Source: Lentzea terrae (GTDB lineage: Bacteria; Actinomycetota; Actinomycetes; Mycobacteriales; Pseudonocardiaceae). From it: a stretch of DNA of 64,000 nt. The translations under genes and the position numbers were made by a program. Below the pieces are notes generated by a model, which saw only the letters and a program-made list of their open reading frames with translations, did not search any database and had not been told where the DNA came from. The stretch spans positions 161,534 to 225,533 of the forward strand of contig NZ_QFWW01000037.1 of NCBI RefSeq assembly GCF_003265345.1, read 5' to 3'. Below, piece after piece: positions 36,306 to 45,175 of this stretch (the stretch's first letter is position 1; each line of letters begins with the position of its first letter).

Positions 36306-36953
36306 TCACCCGTAGGTGTCACGCGGACCGCGCCCAGGCGCGTGCCTGGGGCCGTGTCGCCAGCTGGGAGCGTCCGGCCCCTTGATCTTGAGCCGTTTCA
36401 CGACGCCGTGACCGATGCCCGCGGCGATCCGCTTCAGCAGGTCGCGCTGCAACAGGCGCAGCTGAGTGGCCCACGCCGTCGACGACGCCTGGACCGTCAG
36501 TTCCCCGTCACTGAGAGCAATCGGTTTCGCGTGCTCGGCGACGTCCTCGCCTACTAATTTTGCCCAACGGGCGAAGACCTGGCCACCCTGGAGTTGCTCG
36601 ACCCAGCCCCGGTCGGCGGCGAGCCGCGACGCGATCCGACCGATCGTCTGGGGGTCGCGGTCGTCCGGTCCAGGCCCCGACCACCGGCGCCGGCGGCGGT
36701 TGGCAGGACGGCCCTTCGACTTGCTGCCGGGGGTGCGTCCGCGCGCTTTCGCGCTCGCCTTCGCGGCCTCGAGAGCGGCCCGCGCGAGGTCAGAACCCCT
36801 CAGTGGCTCACCCTCAGGTGTGAATGAACCTGTGGACAAGTCCGGATTTGTGACGGAGTTATCCACACCATCCACAGACTTGTCCCCAGATGTGTGGGCG
36901 GACACACCCGATCGAGCTACATCTTGGGGATCTGGAGCCTGTGCGTCAGACAC
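36306..36953 (-). CDS. dciA: DciA family protein (DUF721), replicative helicase loader
   Basis: 215 residues. GTG 36953 has GGGGAGG six bases upstream and overlaps the recF stop by eight bases; earlier ATGs lack this. A variable polar N-terminal ~90 residues and a basic linker (RRRRRW) are followed by the DUF721 domain (VEQLQGGQVFARWAKLVGEDVAEH, ELTVQASSTAWATQLRLL). DciA proteins load DnaB onto DNA in bacteria without DnaC; the mycobacterial homologue is Rv0004. Several DnaA boxes fall inside its first 125 bases. Confidence 0.9.
   Translation of the reverse strand: MSDAQAPDPQDVARSGVSAHTSGDKSVDGVDNSVTNPDLSTGSFTPEGEPLRGSDLARAALEAAKASAKARGRTPGSKSKGRPANRRRRRWSGPGPDDRDPQTIGRIASRLAADRGWVEQLQGGQVFARWAKLVGEDVAEHAKPIALSDGELTVQASSTAWATQLRLLQRDLLKRIAAGIGHGVVKRLKIKGPDAPSWRHGPRHAPGRGPRDTYG
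36831..36888. promoter_or_regulatory. Cluster of four DnaA-box-like sites inside dciA
   Basis: TTGTCCACA on the minus strand (36831-36839), TTATCCACA (36859-36867), CCATCCACA (36868-36876) and TTGTCCCCA (36880-36888) on the plus strand: two exact boxes and two near boxes in 58 bp, in the sequence coding for the variable N-terminus of DciA, about 3.5 kb from oriC. Confidence 0.6.
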
Positions 36954-38052
36954 GTCGGACCTCCCCGCCACTGACCTCATACCGGGCACCGCTCAGCTCG
37001 TCGGGAACGTCCTCCGCCACCGCCGCCGTGATCAGCACCTGTTCGGCGGCGGCCGCGACCTTCGCCAGCTGCTGCCGCCGGCCGCGGTCGAGCTCCGCGA
37101 AGACATCGTCCAGCACGAGCACCGGTTCGATGCCGTCGACACGCATCAGCTCGTAGCCGCCGAGCCGCAAAGCGAGCGCGAACGACCATGACTCTCCGTG
37201 ACTGGCGTAACCCTTCGCGGGGAGCTCACCGAGCGTGAGTTCGAGGTCGTCGCGGTGCGGGCCGACGAGGCACACCCCGCGTTCGATCTCCTGCCGCCGC
37301 ACCCGGTCGAGCTCGGCCAGCAACAGGTCCTCGATGCTCTCCTCGTCCTCCGGAAGTTCGCCGACGCTCGACCGGTACGAGATGAGCGCCGGCCGTGACT
37401 CCGGAGCGACCTCCGCGTAGGCCGAGGTCACGTGGCCCGCCATGTCGCGGACCAGCTTCATCCGCGCGGCCAGCAGCTCCGCGCCGTACTTGGCGAGATG
37501 CCCGTCCCAGACGTCGAGCGTCGAGAGGTCCGCCGACCGTGAATGCTTCACCGTCTTCAACAACGCGCTGCGCTGCTTGAGGACACGGTCGTAGTCGCTG
37601 CGCACGCCCGCGAACCGCGGCGCGCGCAACACCAGCATCTCGTCGAGGAACCGCCGCCGGTCGCTCGGATCGCCGCGCACAAGAGAGAGGTCCTCCGGTG
37701 CGAACAACACAGTGCGCAGAATCCCGAGCACGTCACGCGTCCGCGGCACCGGACCGCGGTTGATCCGCGCCCGGTTCGACTTGCCCGCCGTGATCTCGAG
37801 CTCCACGAGCAGCTCGCGGTCGTCGTTGACCACGGCCGCCCGCACGACGGCGCGCTGCGCACCGTGCCGGATCAGCGGTGCATCCGTGGCGACGCGGTGC
37901 GAACCCAGCGTCGCCACGTACCCGATCGCCTCGACCAGGTTCGTCTTGCCCTGACCGTTGCGCCCGACGAGCACCGACACGCCGGGTTCGAACGCCACGT
38001 CCGCGAGCTCCCACGACCGGAAGTCGCTGACCTGGAGATGTCTGACGTGCAC
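36946..38052 (-). CDS. recF: RecF recombination/replication repair ATPase
   Basis: 368 residues from GTG. SMC-like ABC ATPase: Walker A GRNGQGKTNL, LRLGGYELM signature region and Walker B VLVLDDVFAELD. RecF with RecO/RecR loads RecA at single-strand gaps. It begins three bases past the gnd stop and overlaps dciA at its end. Confidence 0.96.
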   Translation of the reverse strand: MHVRHLQVSDFRSWELADVAFEPGVSVLVGRNGQGKTNLVEAIGYVATLGSHRVATDAPLIRHGAQRAVVRAAVVNDDRELLVELEITAGKSNRARINRGPVPRTRDVLGILRTVLFAPEDLSLVRGDPSDRRRFLDEMLVLRAPRFAGVRSDYDRVLKQRSALLKTVKHSRSADLSTLDVWDGHLAKYGAELLAARMKLVRDMAGHVTSAYAEVAPESRPALISYRSSVGELPEDEESIEDLLLAELDRVRRQEIERGVCLVGPHRDDLELTLGELPAKGYASHGESWSFALALRLGGYELMRVDGIEPVLVLDDVFAELDRGRRQQLAKVAAAAEQVLITAAVAEDVPDELSGARYEVSGGEVRRV

Positions 38053-38055
38053 CCG

Positions 38056-38970
38056 CTAGCCCTGGGTGCTGCCCGAACCGGACGACGGACCCGCGAGGTG
38101 CACCGAGTGGCCACCGAACTGGTTGCGCAGCGCAGCGACGGCACGCATCGCCGGCGAGTCCTCCTGCCGGGAGGTGAACCGCGCGAACAGCGCGGCGGAG
38201 ATCACCGGGAGCGGCACCGCGTTGTTGATGCCCTCCTCAACGGTCCACCGGCCTTCACCGGAGTCCTCGACGTAACCGCGAAGATCGTCGAGCTCCGGGT
38301 CCGACTCCAGCGCACGCACCAGCAGGTCGAGCAACCACGACCGCACCACGGTTCCGCGCTGCCAGGCCGAGATCACCGCGGGCACGTTGTCCACGACGTC
38401 GGTCTTGTCGAGCAGTTCGAAGCCCTCGGCGTACGCCTGCATCAGGCCGTACTCGATGCCGTTGTGCACCATCTTCGAGTAGTGGCCGGCGCCGACCTTG
38501 CCCGCGTGCGCGAAACCTTCCTCGCGCGGACCTTCCGGACGCAGGGCGTCGAAGATCGGCATCGCCTGCTCGACGTGGGCGGCGTCGCCACCGACCATCA
38601 GCGCGTAGCCGTTGTCGAGCCCCCACACGCCACCGGACACGCCGCAGTCGAGGTAGCCGATCTCCTTCTCCGCCAACAGATCCGCGTGAATCTTGTCGTC
38701 GGTGAACTTGGAGTTGCCGCCGTCGATCACGAGGTCGCCAGGCTGCAGCAGCTCGGACAGCTCCTGCACCGTGGCACGGGTGATCTCGCCGGCGGGCACC
38801 ATGACCCACACCACGCGCGGCGCTTCGAGCTTGGAAACCATGTCCGCCAACGACTCCGAGTCGCTGACCTCCGGGTTGCGGTCGTAGCCGATCACCTCGT
38901 GACCGGCCCGACGCACCCGCTCGCGCATGTTGAAACCCATCTTGCCGAGGCCGACGAGTCCGAGCTGCAC
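38056..38970 (-). CDS. gnd: 6-phosphogluconate dehydrogenase, short form
   Basis: 304 residues. NAD(P) loop GLVGLGKMGFNM, substrate/catalytic motifs DGGNSKFTDD, CGVSGGVWG and GHYSKMVHNGIEYG. The short (~300-residue) form is the type seen in actinobacteria, often NAD-preferring. It oxidatively decarboxylates 6-phosphogluconate to ribulose 5-phosphate. Its place between dnaN and recF is typical of streptomycetes and Pseudonocardiaceae and differs from mycobacteria. Confidence 0.95.
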   Translation of the reverse strand: MQLGLVGLGKMGFNMRERVRRAGHEVIGYDRNPEVSDSESLADMVSKLEAPRVVWVMVPAGEITRATVQELSELLQPGDLVIDGGNSKFTDDKIHADLLAEKEIGYLDCGVSGGVWGLDNGYALMVGGDAAHVEQAMPIFDALRPEGPREEGFAHAGKVGAGHYSKMVHNGIEYGLMQAYAEGFELLDKTDVVDNVPAVISAWQRGTVVRSWLLDLLVRALESDPELDDLRGYVEDSGEGRWTVEEGINNAVPLPVISAALFARFTSRQEDSPAMRAVAALRNQFGGHSVHLAGPSSGSGSTQG

Positions 38971-39012
38971 GGTGTTCTCCCCTAAACGTTTCTCGTTACC
39001 CGGTAAGAGGTT

Positions 39013-40137
39013 TTAGCCGGGCAGGCGAACGGGCATCAGGAGGTACAGGTAGCCCGGCGCCACGTTCCCATCCTCGTCCACCGGCTTGAGCAGCGCCGGT
39101 CGGCTGGGTGTGGTGAAGGACAAGTGGACACGGGGCGTGCGCACCGCTCCGAGACCGTCGAGGAGGTACCCGGGGTTGAACGCGATCGTGACCGCGTCGC
39201 CGGTGTACTCGACCGGCAGCTCTTCCTCGGCCGAACCCTCGTCGTCGCCACCGGCGGACAGGCGCAGGCCGCCGTCCACGAACTCGAGCCGCACCTGCGT
39301 GCCGCGCTCGGCGACCAGCGACACGCGCTTGATCGCCTGGACGAGCGTGTCGACCTCGATGATCGCCGCGGCCGAGTGCTCGGTCGGCAGCAACTGGCGG
39401 TACTTCGGGAAGTCCGCGTCGAGCAGGCGGGTCGTCGTGCGCTTGCCGGAACCGGACAGGCCGAGCAGTCCGTCGTTCGCCGCGAGCGACATCTCGACCT
39501 TGCCGCCGGACGAGCCGAGCGTCTTGGCGGCGTCGCCGAGCGTGCGAGCCGGGACGAGCACCGCGACCTCGCCGAGGGACGCGTCCGGCTCCCACGGGAA
39601 CTCGCGCATCGCGAGGCGGAAGCGGTCGGTGGCGACGAGGGTCAGCTTGCCCTCGCCGATCTCGACGCGCACACCGGTCAGCATCGGGAGCGTGTCGTCC
39701 TTGCCGGCCGCGACGGCGACCTGGCCGACCGCCTCGCCGAAGACCTCGCCGGGCAGCTCACCGATCAACTGCGGCATCGACGGCAGCGCCGGGTAGTCCT
39801 CGACCGGCATCGTCGGAAGGCTGAACCTGGCGCTCCCGCAGCTGATCATCATCCGCGCGCCGTCGACCGCGATCTCGACCGGGTGGTTCGGCAGCGCCTT
39901 GGTGATGTCGGCGAGCAGCCGACCGGAGACCAGCGCGCGGCCGCCGTCGGCGATCGTCGCCGGAACACCGACCTGAGCCGAGACCTCGTAGTCGAATCCC
40001 GAGACCGTCAGCGAATCGTCCGACTCCGCGTCGAGCAGCACGCCGCCCAGCACGGGAACCGGCGGACGGGACGGAAGGCTGCGAGCGACCCAGGCGACAG
40101 CGTCGGCGAGGCCGTCGCGTTCGACGCGGATCTTCAT
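39013..40137 (-). CDS. dnaN: DNA polymerase III beta sliding clamp
   Basis: 374 residues, three DnaN domains: N-terminal MKIRVERDGLADAVAWVARSLPSRP; LLADITKALP; C-terminal YLYLLMPVRLPG, which forms the end of the partner-binding pocket. It encircles DNA and tethers polymerase. It is the first gene of the minus-strand replichore segment beside oriC. Confidence 0.97.
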   Translation of the reverse strand: MKIRVERDGLADAVAWVARSLPSRPPVPVLGGVLLDAESDDSLTVSGFDYEVSAQVGVPATIADGGRALVSGRLLADITKALPNHPVEIAVDGARMMISCGSARFSLPTMPVEDYPALPSMPQLIGELPGEVFGEAVGQVAVAAGKDDTLPMLTGVRVEIGEGKLTLVATDRFRLAMREFPWEPDASLGEVAVLVPARTLGDAAKTLGSSGGKVEMSLAANDGLLGLSGSGKRTTTRLLDADFPKYRQLLPTEHSAAAIIEVDTLVQAIKRVSLVAERGTQVRLEFVDGGLRLSAGGDDEGSAEEELPVEYTGDAVTIAFNPGYLLDGLGAVRTPRVHLSFTTPSRPALLKPVDEDGNVAPGYLYLLMPVRLPG

Positions 40138-40752
40138 GAGGCGTCCTTTCCTCGACAGTCGACAAGCCCAACCACGACAACGTGCCAGTGGGGGTTAGGG
40201 AGCCTCGACCCTCGGCTGACCCGAGGTGCGGAGCAACCACGTTAGAGCGTCCTGGCCCTTCCCGTCACTTCGGGGTTCGGGCACCGATCCCCGGGAGCTG
40301 TCCCCCGCTGTTTTGCTTTGAAGTTCTTCCTGGAAAAGATCCAACAGCAGTAACAGTAAGGGCTGTGGATTGTGTGGACTGGTGCTAAACCCGCAGGTCG
40401 GGACACGGTCGTCCATGTGGACTAAGGGGGGATGGCACCCGGGGACAGATCGGCGCACCCGGGGACAGCCAGTTGTGCACAGCTCTCGATCCACAGATCG
40501 TCCACAGTTGTCCCCGGGTGCGTCCCCGGGTGCGGGGCAGTTGTACCCGGGTGTTCAACAGGCTTCTGTGGCCAGATCGTGGCCTGGGTCTCACAACTTT
40601 CTAGTTGTCCCCACCCCTTCGAGTGCGGCGGGTGAACAGTAAGCCCCTCCGCGTGGCCGAACACCCCTCGACTCCACCCGGGTTCGAGCGCGCGCGTACG
40701 GCCCGTGCGGCGGCCGCGTGCCGTCGGGTCCCGTTGTGTGCGAACAAAAAGA
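40138..40752. other. oriC: Chromosomal replication origin, oriC
   Basis: Noncoding region between dnaN and the dnaA terminator. DnaA-box-like sites: reverse at 40364-40372, 40373-40381 and 40416-40424 (TGTGGA cores); forward at 40473-40481 (TTGTGCACA), 40487-40495 (CGATCCACA), 40498-40506 (TCGTCCACA), 40508-40516 (TTGTCCCCG) and 40605-40613 (TTGTCCCCA). An AT-richer stretch at about 40311-40360 may be the unwinding element. GC-rich direct repeats GCACCCGGGGACAG (40435, 40455) mirror GTCCCCGGGTGC copies at 40509 and 40522 around the central boxes. Confidence 0.88.
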
Positions 40753-40779
40753 AGGGGCCCTCCGCGGTGGAGGACCCCT
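40753..40779 (-). terminator. Terminator of dnaA
   Basis: 11-bp stem with one wobble (40753-40763 with 40769-40779), followed on the minus strand by TTCTTTTTG, a classic intrinsic terminator. Confidence 0.9.
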
Positions 40780-40797
40780 CGTCGTACCCGGGTTGGA

Positions 40798-42393
40798 TCA
40801 GGGAGCGTGGCGAGCACGCTGCTTGATCCGCGACGTCAGTTCCTGGACCTGGTCGTAGATCCGCCGGCGCTCCGCCATCTCCTTGCGGATCTTCTTGTCC
40901 GCGTGCATCACCGTCGTGTGGTCGCGGCCGCCGAACGTCTGGCCGATCTTCGGCAGCGACAGGTCCGTCAGCTCTCGGCAGAGGTACATGGAGATCTGCC
41001 GCGCCTGGGCGAGCGCCTTCGTCTTACCCGGGCCGCACAGGTCGTCGATCGTGACGCCGAAGAACTCGGCGGTGACCGCCATGATCGTCGGCGCGGTGAT
41101 CTCCGGCGCGTGCGAGTCGGGGATCAGGTCGCGCAGGACGATCTCGGCGAGCTGGACGTCGACCGGCTGGCGGTTGAGCGACGCGAACGCCGTGACGCGG
41201 ATGAGCGCGCCCTCGAGCTCGCGGATGTTCCGCTCTATCCGGGCGGCGATGAACTCGAGCACCTCGGCCGGTGCCGCGAGCCGGTCCTGCGCCGCCTTCT
41301 TGCGGAGGATCGCGATCCGGGTCTCGAGCTCCGGCGGCTGGATGTCCGTGATCAGACCCCACTCGAACCGCGTGCGCAGGCGGTCTTCCAGCGTCTCCAG
41401 CCGCTTGGGCGGCCGGTCGCTCGACACCACGATCTGCTTGTTCGTGTTGTGGAGCGTGTTGAACGTGTGGAAGAACTCCTCCTGCGTGCCTTCCTTGCCC
41501 TCCAGGAACTGGATGTCGTCGACGAGCAGCACGTCGATGTCCCGGTAGCGGCGCTGGAAGGCGACCTTGCGGTCGTCGCGCAGCGAGTTGATGAAGTCGT
41601 TGGTGAACTCCTCGGTCGACACGTACCGCACGCGCATGCCGGGGAACAGGCGCTGGGCGTAGTGCCCGACGGCGTGCAGCAGGTGCGTCTTGCCGAGACC
41701 GCTCTCACCCCAGATGAAGAGCGGGTTGTATGCACGGGCGGGAGCCTCGGCCACGGCGACGGCCGCGGCGTGCGCGAAGCGGTTCGAGGCGCCGATGACG
41801 AACGTGTCGAAGTTGTACTTCTCGTTCAGCCGGGTCTGCGACGGCGACGGGTTCGCGGGCCTCGTGTACGGGAGGTTCCCGTTGGGCGTCGCGGCGCCGG
41901 CCGTGTTCGCGGTGTTGAACGTCGGCCAGATCTCGGTGACGGCGGCGAGCGCGTCGCCGGCTTCGTCGACCTCTTCCGAGTCCGTGCCTTCCGTTGCTGT
42001 ATCAGCGTTTGTCGCAACAACGGCGACAGCGTCCTCGACGATCACGGACCCGGGCGTGTCGCCGTTCGGGATGCCCGGCACCGCTGGAACGGCCTGCACC
42101 GGGATGGGCGTGGTCGGCGGGCTCACCGGTTCCGGCGAGTCGACCTTCACCGCGAGGGAGACCGTGCGGCCGAGCCTGCGGGAGAGAGCGGCGGTGATCG
42201 GGTCGCGCAGTGCGCGTTCGATCGCCTCTTTCGCGAAGTCGCTCGGCGCCGCGAGCAGGGCCGTTCCGTCCAGCAAACCGATGGGACGGGTGACCCTCAT
42301 CCACGCGCGCTGCTGAGGGGACAGGTGGCTCGTGGCGAGCTCCTGCACCACCTCGGCCCACACGAGACCAAGATCGACCTGCTGGTTCGACAC
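40798..42393 (-). CDS. dnaA: Chromosomal replication initiator DnaA
   Basis: 531 residues from GTG 42393 (AGGGGAG upstream; family start SNQQVDLGLVWAEVVQEL). Domain I (1-~90), a long Pro/Val/Thr/Asp-rich domain II linker (~100-200), AAA+ domain III with Walker A GESGLGKTHLL and Walker B LLVDDIQF, and domain IV DNA-binding helix-turn-helix with the signature GGRDHTTVMHA. It opens oriC and recruits helicase. DnaA boxes in the upstream region imply autoregulation. Confidence 0.98.
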   Translation of the reverse strand: MSNQQVDLGLVWAEVVQELATSHLSPQQRAWMRVTRPIGLLDGTALLAAPSDFAKEAIERALRDPITAALSRRLGRTVSLAVKVDSPEPVSPPTTPIPVQAVPAVPGIPNGDTPGSVIVEDAVAVVATNADTATEGTDSEEVDEAGDALAAVTEIWPTFNTANTAGAATPNGNLPYTRPANPSPSQTRLNEKYNFDTFVIGASNRFAHAAAVAVAEAPARAYNPLFIWGESGLGKTHLLHAVGHYAQRLFPGMRVRYVSTEEFTNDFINSLRDDRKVAFQRRYRDIDVLLVDDIQFLEGKEGTQEEFFHTFNTLHNTNKQIVVSSDRPPKRLETLEDRLRTRFEWGLITDIQPPELETRIAILRKKAAQDRLAAPAEVLEFIAARIERNIRELEGALIRVTAFASLNRQPVDVQLAEIVLRDLIPDSHAPEITAPTIMAVTAEFFGVTIDDLCGPGKTKALAQARQISMYLCRELTDLSLPKIGQTFGGRDHTTVMHADKKIRKEMAERRRIYDQVQELTSRIKQRARHAP

Positions 42394-42742
42394 CTCCGCG
42401 CTCCCCTCCCCTCCACCGGAGCCCATGACTCCACACGTGGACACGGAGAATAGAGGCATCCACAGAGTTATCCACAACTGTGCACTAAACGGTGCGTTGT
42501 GTTGCCGGTACGGTGGCGGCTCCCTCGCCAGCTCCGGCATGCGCGAGGGAAGAACGGTAACAAGGGCTGGCACGCCTCACAAGACGTGGTGTCGGCCACC
42601 CCGATTTGGTCGCCGCACCCGGGGGTGCGTACCCTCGTACGAGTCTCCCGCTTGCGACGGGCGCCTTTCGCGCGCCTACGTCCACTGCCGTCGGGGACAA
42701 CCACATGGCTTTGTCAGCAGTGAAGCAACGGGAGAACCGACC
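42394..42742. promoter_or_regulatory. Divergent dnaA / rpmH control region with DnaA boxes
   Basis: 349 bp without a gene. Near dnaA: GCATCCACA (42456-42464) and a perfect TTATCCACA (42468-42476), spaced 12 bp, likely autoregulatory. Toward rpmH: TTGGTC (42606-42611), 18-bp spacer and TACCCT (42630-42635) followed by the palindrome CTCGTACGAG form a candidate rpmH promoter. Confidence 0.6.
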
Positions 42743-42886
42743 GTGAGCAAGGGTAAGCGCACCTTCCAGCCCAACAACCGCCGCCGCGCGAAGACGCACG
42801 GCTTCCGGCTGCGCATGCGGACCCGTGCCGGCCGCGCCATTCTGGCCGCGCGCCGCAGCAAGGGCCGTGCCACGCTGTCCGCCTGA
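42743..42886 (+). CDS. rpmH: 50S ribosomal protein L34
   Basis: 47 residues from GTG 42743 with GGGAG eight bases upstream. It begins SKGKRTFQPNNRRRAKTHGF and is almost entirely basic, matching L34 across its full length. First gene of the rpmH-rnpA-yidD-yidC-khpB set. Confidence 0.98.
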   Translation: MSKGKRTFQPNNRRRAKTHGFRLRMRTRAGRAILAARRSKGRATLSA

Positions 42887-42912
42887 TCGCGGCTGGTAAG
42901 CGCAGCGTCGTC

Positions 42913-43254
42913 GTGCTACCACCGGCCGCCCGGCTCACCCGCAGCCAGGACTTCGGCCTGGTGGTCCGCCGAGGCCGCCGCGCCGGACGACCCCGGTTGG
43001 TCGTCCACGCCTTGACGCCTGACGTGCCCACCTTGGATTCGTCCAAGGTGGGCTTCGTCGTGAGCAAGGCAGTTGGCAACTCGGTGGTCCGCCACCGCGT
43101 CTACCGGCGACTTCGCCACGTCGTGCGCCCGTGCCTCGCAGACATGCCGCCGGGAACTCTCGTCGTGGTCCGGGCGTTGGCACCAGCAGCCGAGGCGTCG
43201 AGCTCGGAGCTCGCCGCCGACTTCTCCTCTGCTCTGCGCAAGGTGCTGCGATGA
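42913..43254 (+). CDS. rnpA: Ribonuclease P protein component
   Basis: 113 residues from GTG 42913, 26 bp after rpmH. Starts LPPAARLTRSQDFGLVVRRG and contains the RNR-type motif as VGNSVVRHRVYRRLRH. It supports the catalytic RNA in maturing tRNA 5' ends. The stop overlaps the yidD start (ATGA). Confidence 0.95.
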   Translation: MLPPAARLTRSQDFGLVVRRGRRAGRPRLVVHALTPDVPTLDSSKVGFVVSKAVGNSVVRHRVYRRLRHVVRPCLADMPPGTLVVVRALAPAAEASSSELAADFSSALRKVLR

Positions 43255-43508
43255 CCACGTTGCCAGCGAAGGTCGCGCTGCTGCCGGTGCACTTCTACCG
43301 GAAGTTCATCTCACCGCTGCTGCCGCCGACTTGTCGCTTCTACCCGAGCTGCAGCGCGTACGCGGTGGAAGCCCTGACCGTCCACGGTGCGTTGCGAGGA
43401 ACTTGGCTGACGATCCGCCGGTTGCTGCGCTGCGGACCCTGGCACCCTGGAGGCCTGGACCCCGTTCCGCCGAGGCGGCAGGTCCCCGACGTATCCACCG
43501 AGGAGTAG
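43251..43508 (+). CDS. yidD: Membrane protein insertion efficiency factor YidD
   Basis: 85 residues. HFYRKFISPLLPPTCRFYPSCSAYAVEAL holds the family Cys residues (CRFYPSC), and LRCGPWHPGGLDPVP ends the domain. Small amphipathic protein at the inner membrane that aids YidC-dependent insertion. It overlaps rnpA by four bases; yidC starts six bases after it. Confidence 0.95.
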   Translation: MTTLPAKVALLPVHFYRKFISPLLPPTCRFYPSCSAYAVEALTVHGALRGTWLTIRRLLRCGPWHPGGLDPVPPRRQVPDVSTEE

Positions 43509-43513
43509 CTCCC

Positions 43514-44536
43514 GTGCTCAACTTCATCTACTACCCGGTGTCCTTCATCTTGTGGTGTTGGCACTGGGTGTTCGGCAAGGTCTTCGGTGAGTCGAGCGGC
43601 TTCGCCTGGGCGCTGGCCGTCATCTTCCTGGTCTTCACCCTCCGCGCCATCCTCTTCAAGCCGTTCGTCGGCCAGGTGCGCTCCATGCGAAAGATGCAGG
43701 AGTTCGCGCCGGAGATGCAGAAGATCAAGAAGAAGTACCCGAACGACCGCCAGCGCCAGGCACAGGAGATGCAGAAGCTCCAGTCCGAGCACGGCGTGAA
43801 CCCGCTCGGCGGCTGCCTGCCCATGCTGGTGCAGATCCCGGTGTTCATCGGTCTGTTCCACGTGCTGCGCTCGTTCAAGCCCGGCTGGGGCGAGGTCTAC
43901 TTCTTCGACAAGCAGGGCGTCGACTCGTTCGTCAACGCCAAGCTCTTCGGCACCAACCTCTCGACGTTCATCACGATGCCGTCCGACCAGCTGGCCCAGT
44001 ACGGCACCGAGCGCCTGAACGTCATCCTGCTGTCCGTGCCGCTGATGATCGTGGCGTCCATCGCGACCCACTTCACGGCCCGCCACTCGGTCGCCCGCCA
44101 GAACCAGGCCGCGCTGGACAACCCGCAGACGGCCATCATGAACAAGCTGACGCTCTGGATCTTCCCGCTGGGCGTCCTCGCCGGTGGCTTCTTCTTCCCC
44201 GTCGCGATCCTGCTGTACTGGCTGTCCAACAACGCGTGGACCCTCGGCCAGCAGCACATCGTCTACAAGCGCATCGACTCCGAGGAAGAGGAGAAGAAGG
44301 CCACCGTCGTCGAGACGCGTCAGGCCCTCGCGCCGAAGCCGGGAGCCAAGCCGATCAACCCGAAGAAGCCCGCGCCAGGCGCCAAGCCGGCCAACGGGGC
44401 CAAGCGCATGCCGACCGCGGGCCCCGGCGGCCCGTCCTCGTCGGGTGCCGACAACGGCAGCCCCAACACCGAGATTCCCGGCCTGACCCCAGGCCGATCC
44501 ACCAGCAAGAAGCCGGGCAGCAAGAAGCGCCGCTGA
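43514..44536 (+). CDS. yidC: Membrane protein insertase YidC
   Basis: 340 residues from GTG 43514 (GAGGAG upstream). Five transmembrane helices; the conserved hydrophilic-groove Arg lies in ALAVIFLVFTLRAILF; the coiled-coil loop MQKIKKKYPNDRQ follows. A long Lys/Pro/Gly-rich cytoplasmic tail (AKPINPKKPAPGAKPANG) could contact ribosomes. It inserts membrane proteins with or without SecYEG. Confidence 0.96.
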   Translation: MLNFIYYPVSFILWCWHWVFGKVFGESSGFAWALAVIFLVFTLRAILFKPFVGQVRSMRKMQEFAPEMQKIKKKYPNDRQRQAQEMQKLQSEHGVNPLGGCLPMLVQIPVFIGLFHVLRSFKPGWGEVYFFDKQGVDSFVNAKLFGTNLSTFITMPSDQLAQYGTERLNVILLSVPLMIVASIATHFTARHSVARQNQAALDNPQTAIMNKLTLWIFPLGVLAGGFFFPVAILLYWLSNNAWTLGQQHIVYKRIDSEEEEKKATVVETRQALAPKPGAKPINPKKPAPGAKPANGAKRMPTAGPGGPSSSGADNGSPNTEIPGLTPGRSTSKKPGSKKRR

Positions 44537-44567
44537 TTTCGGGCGTTTGCCCCGGAGAGGAGACATC

Positions 44568-45122
44568 GTGTCGGAGACCTTGCAGGCGACCGACGACGTG
44601 GAGGCGTCGTCGCCGGCCGAGGCCGAGGCCGCGGCTGAGCCGTCGCAGAGCAAGACCGAGGACCTGCTCGTCCAGGAAGGCGACATCGCCGGCGACTACC
44701 TCGAGCGTCTGCTGGACCTGCTCGACTACGACGGCGACATCGACCTGGACGTGGAAGGCGGCCGTGCCGTCGTCAGCATCGACGGCGGCGAGGACCTGTC
44801 CAAGCTCGTCGGTCCGCGCGGCAACGTCCTCGAATCGCTCCAGGAACTCACCCGCCTGGCCGTGCAGCAGGAGACGGGCGTCCGCTCCCGCCTGATGCTC
44901 GACATCGCCCAGTGGCGAGCGGGCCGTCGCGCGGAGCTGGCCGAGCTCGGCCGCTCCACCGCCGAGAAGGTGCTGGCTTCCGGCGAGCGCGCCCGGCTGC
45001 ACCCGATGACGCCGTTCGAGCGCAAGGTCGTCCACGACGCCGTCGCCTCGATCGCGGGTGTGCACAGCGAGAGCGAGGGTGAGGAGCCGCAGCGGCGGGT
45101 CATCATCTTCCCCAAGCCCTGA
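44568..45122 (+). CDS. khpB: KhpB/Jag RNA-binding protein (KH and R3H domains)
   Basis: 184 residues from GTG 44568 with GGAGAGGAG upstream. Acidic N-terminus, KH domain (GGRAVVSIDGGEDLSKLVGPRG, containing a GxxG-like loop) and R3H domain (RLHPMTPFERKVVHDAV). Binds RNA, often as a partner of KhpA, with links to cell-wall growth. Followed by a terminator. Confidence 0.93.
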   Translation: MSETLQATDDVEASSPAEAEAAAEPSQSKTEDLLVQEGDIAGDYLERLLDLLDYDGDIDLDVEGGRAVVSIDGGEDLSKLVGPRGNVLESLQELTRLAVQQETGVRSRLMLDIAQWRAGRRAELAELGRSTAEKVLASGERARLHPMTPFERKVVHDAVASIAGVHSESEGEEPQRRVIIFPKP

Positions 45123-45141
45123 CGGGTTCGAGCTTCACCTC

Positions 45142-45175
45142 ACGGCCCCTGGTTGCGGTTGGAACCAGGGGCCGT
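45142..45175 (+). terminator. Terminator after khpB
   Basis: Perfect 13-bp stem (45142-45154 with 45163-45175), 8-nt loop, then TTGCTTT. Confidence 0.92.
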
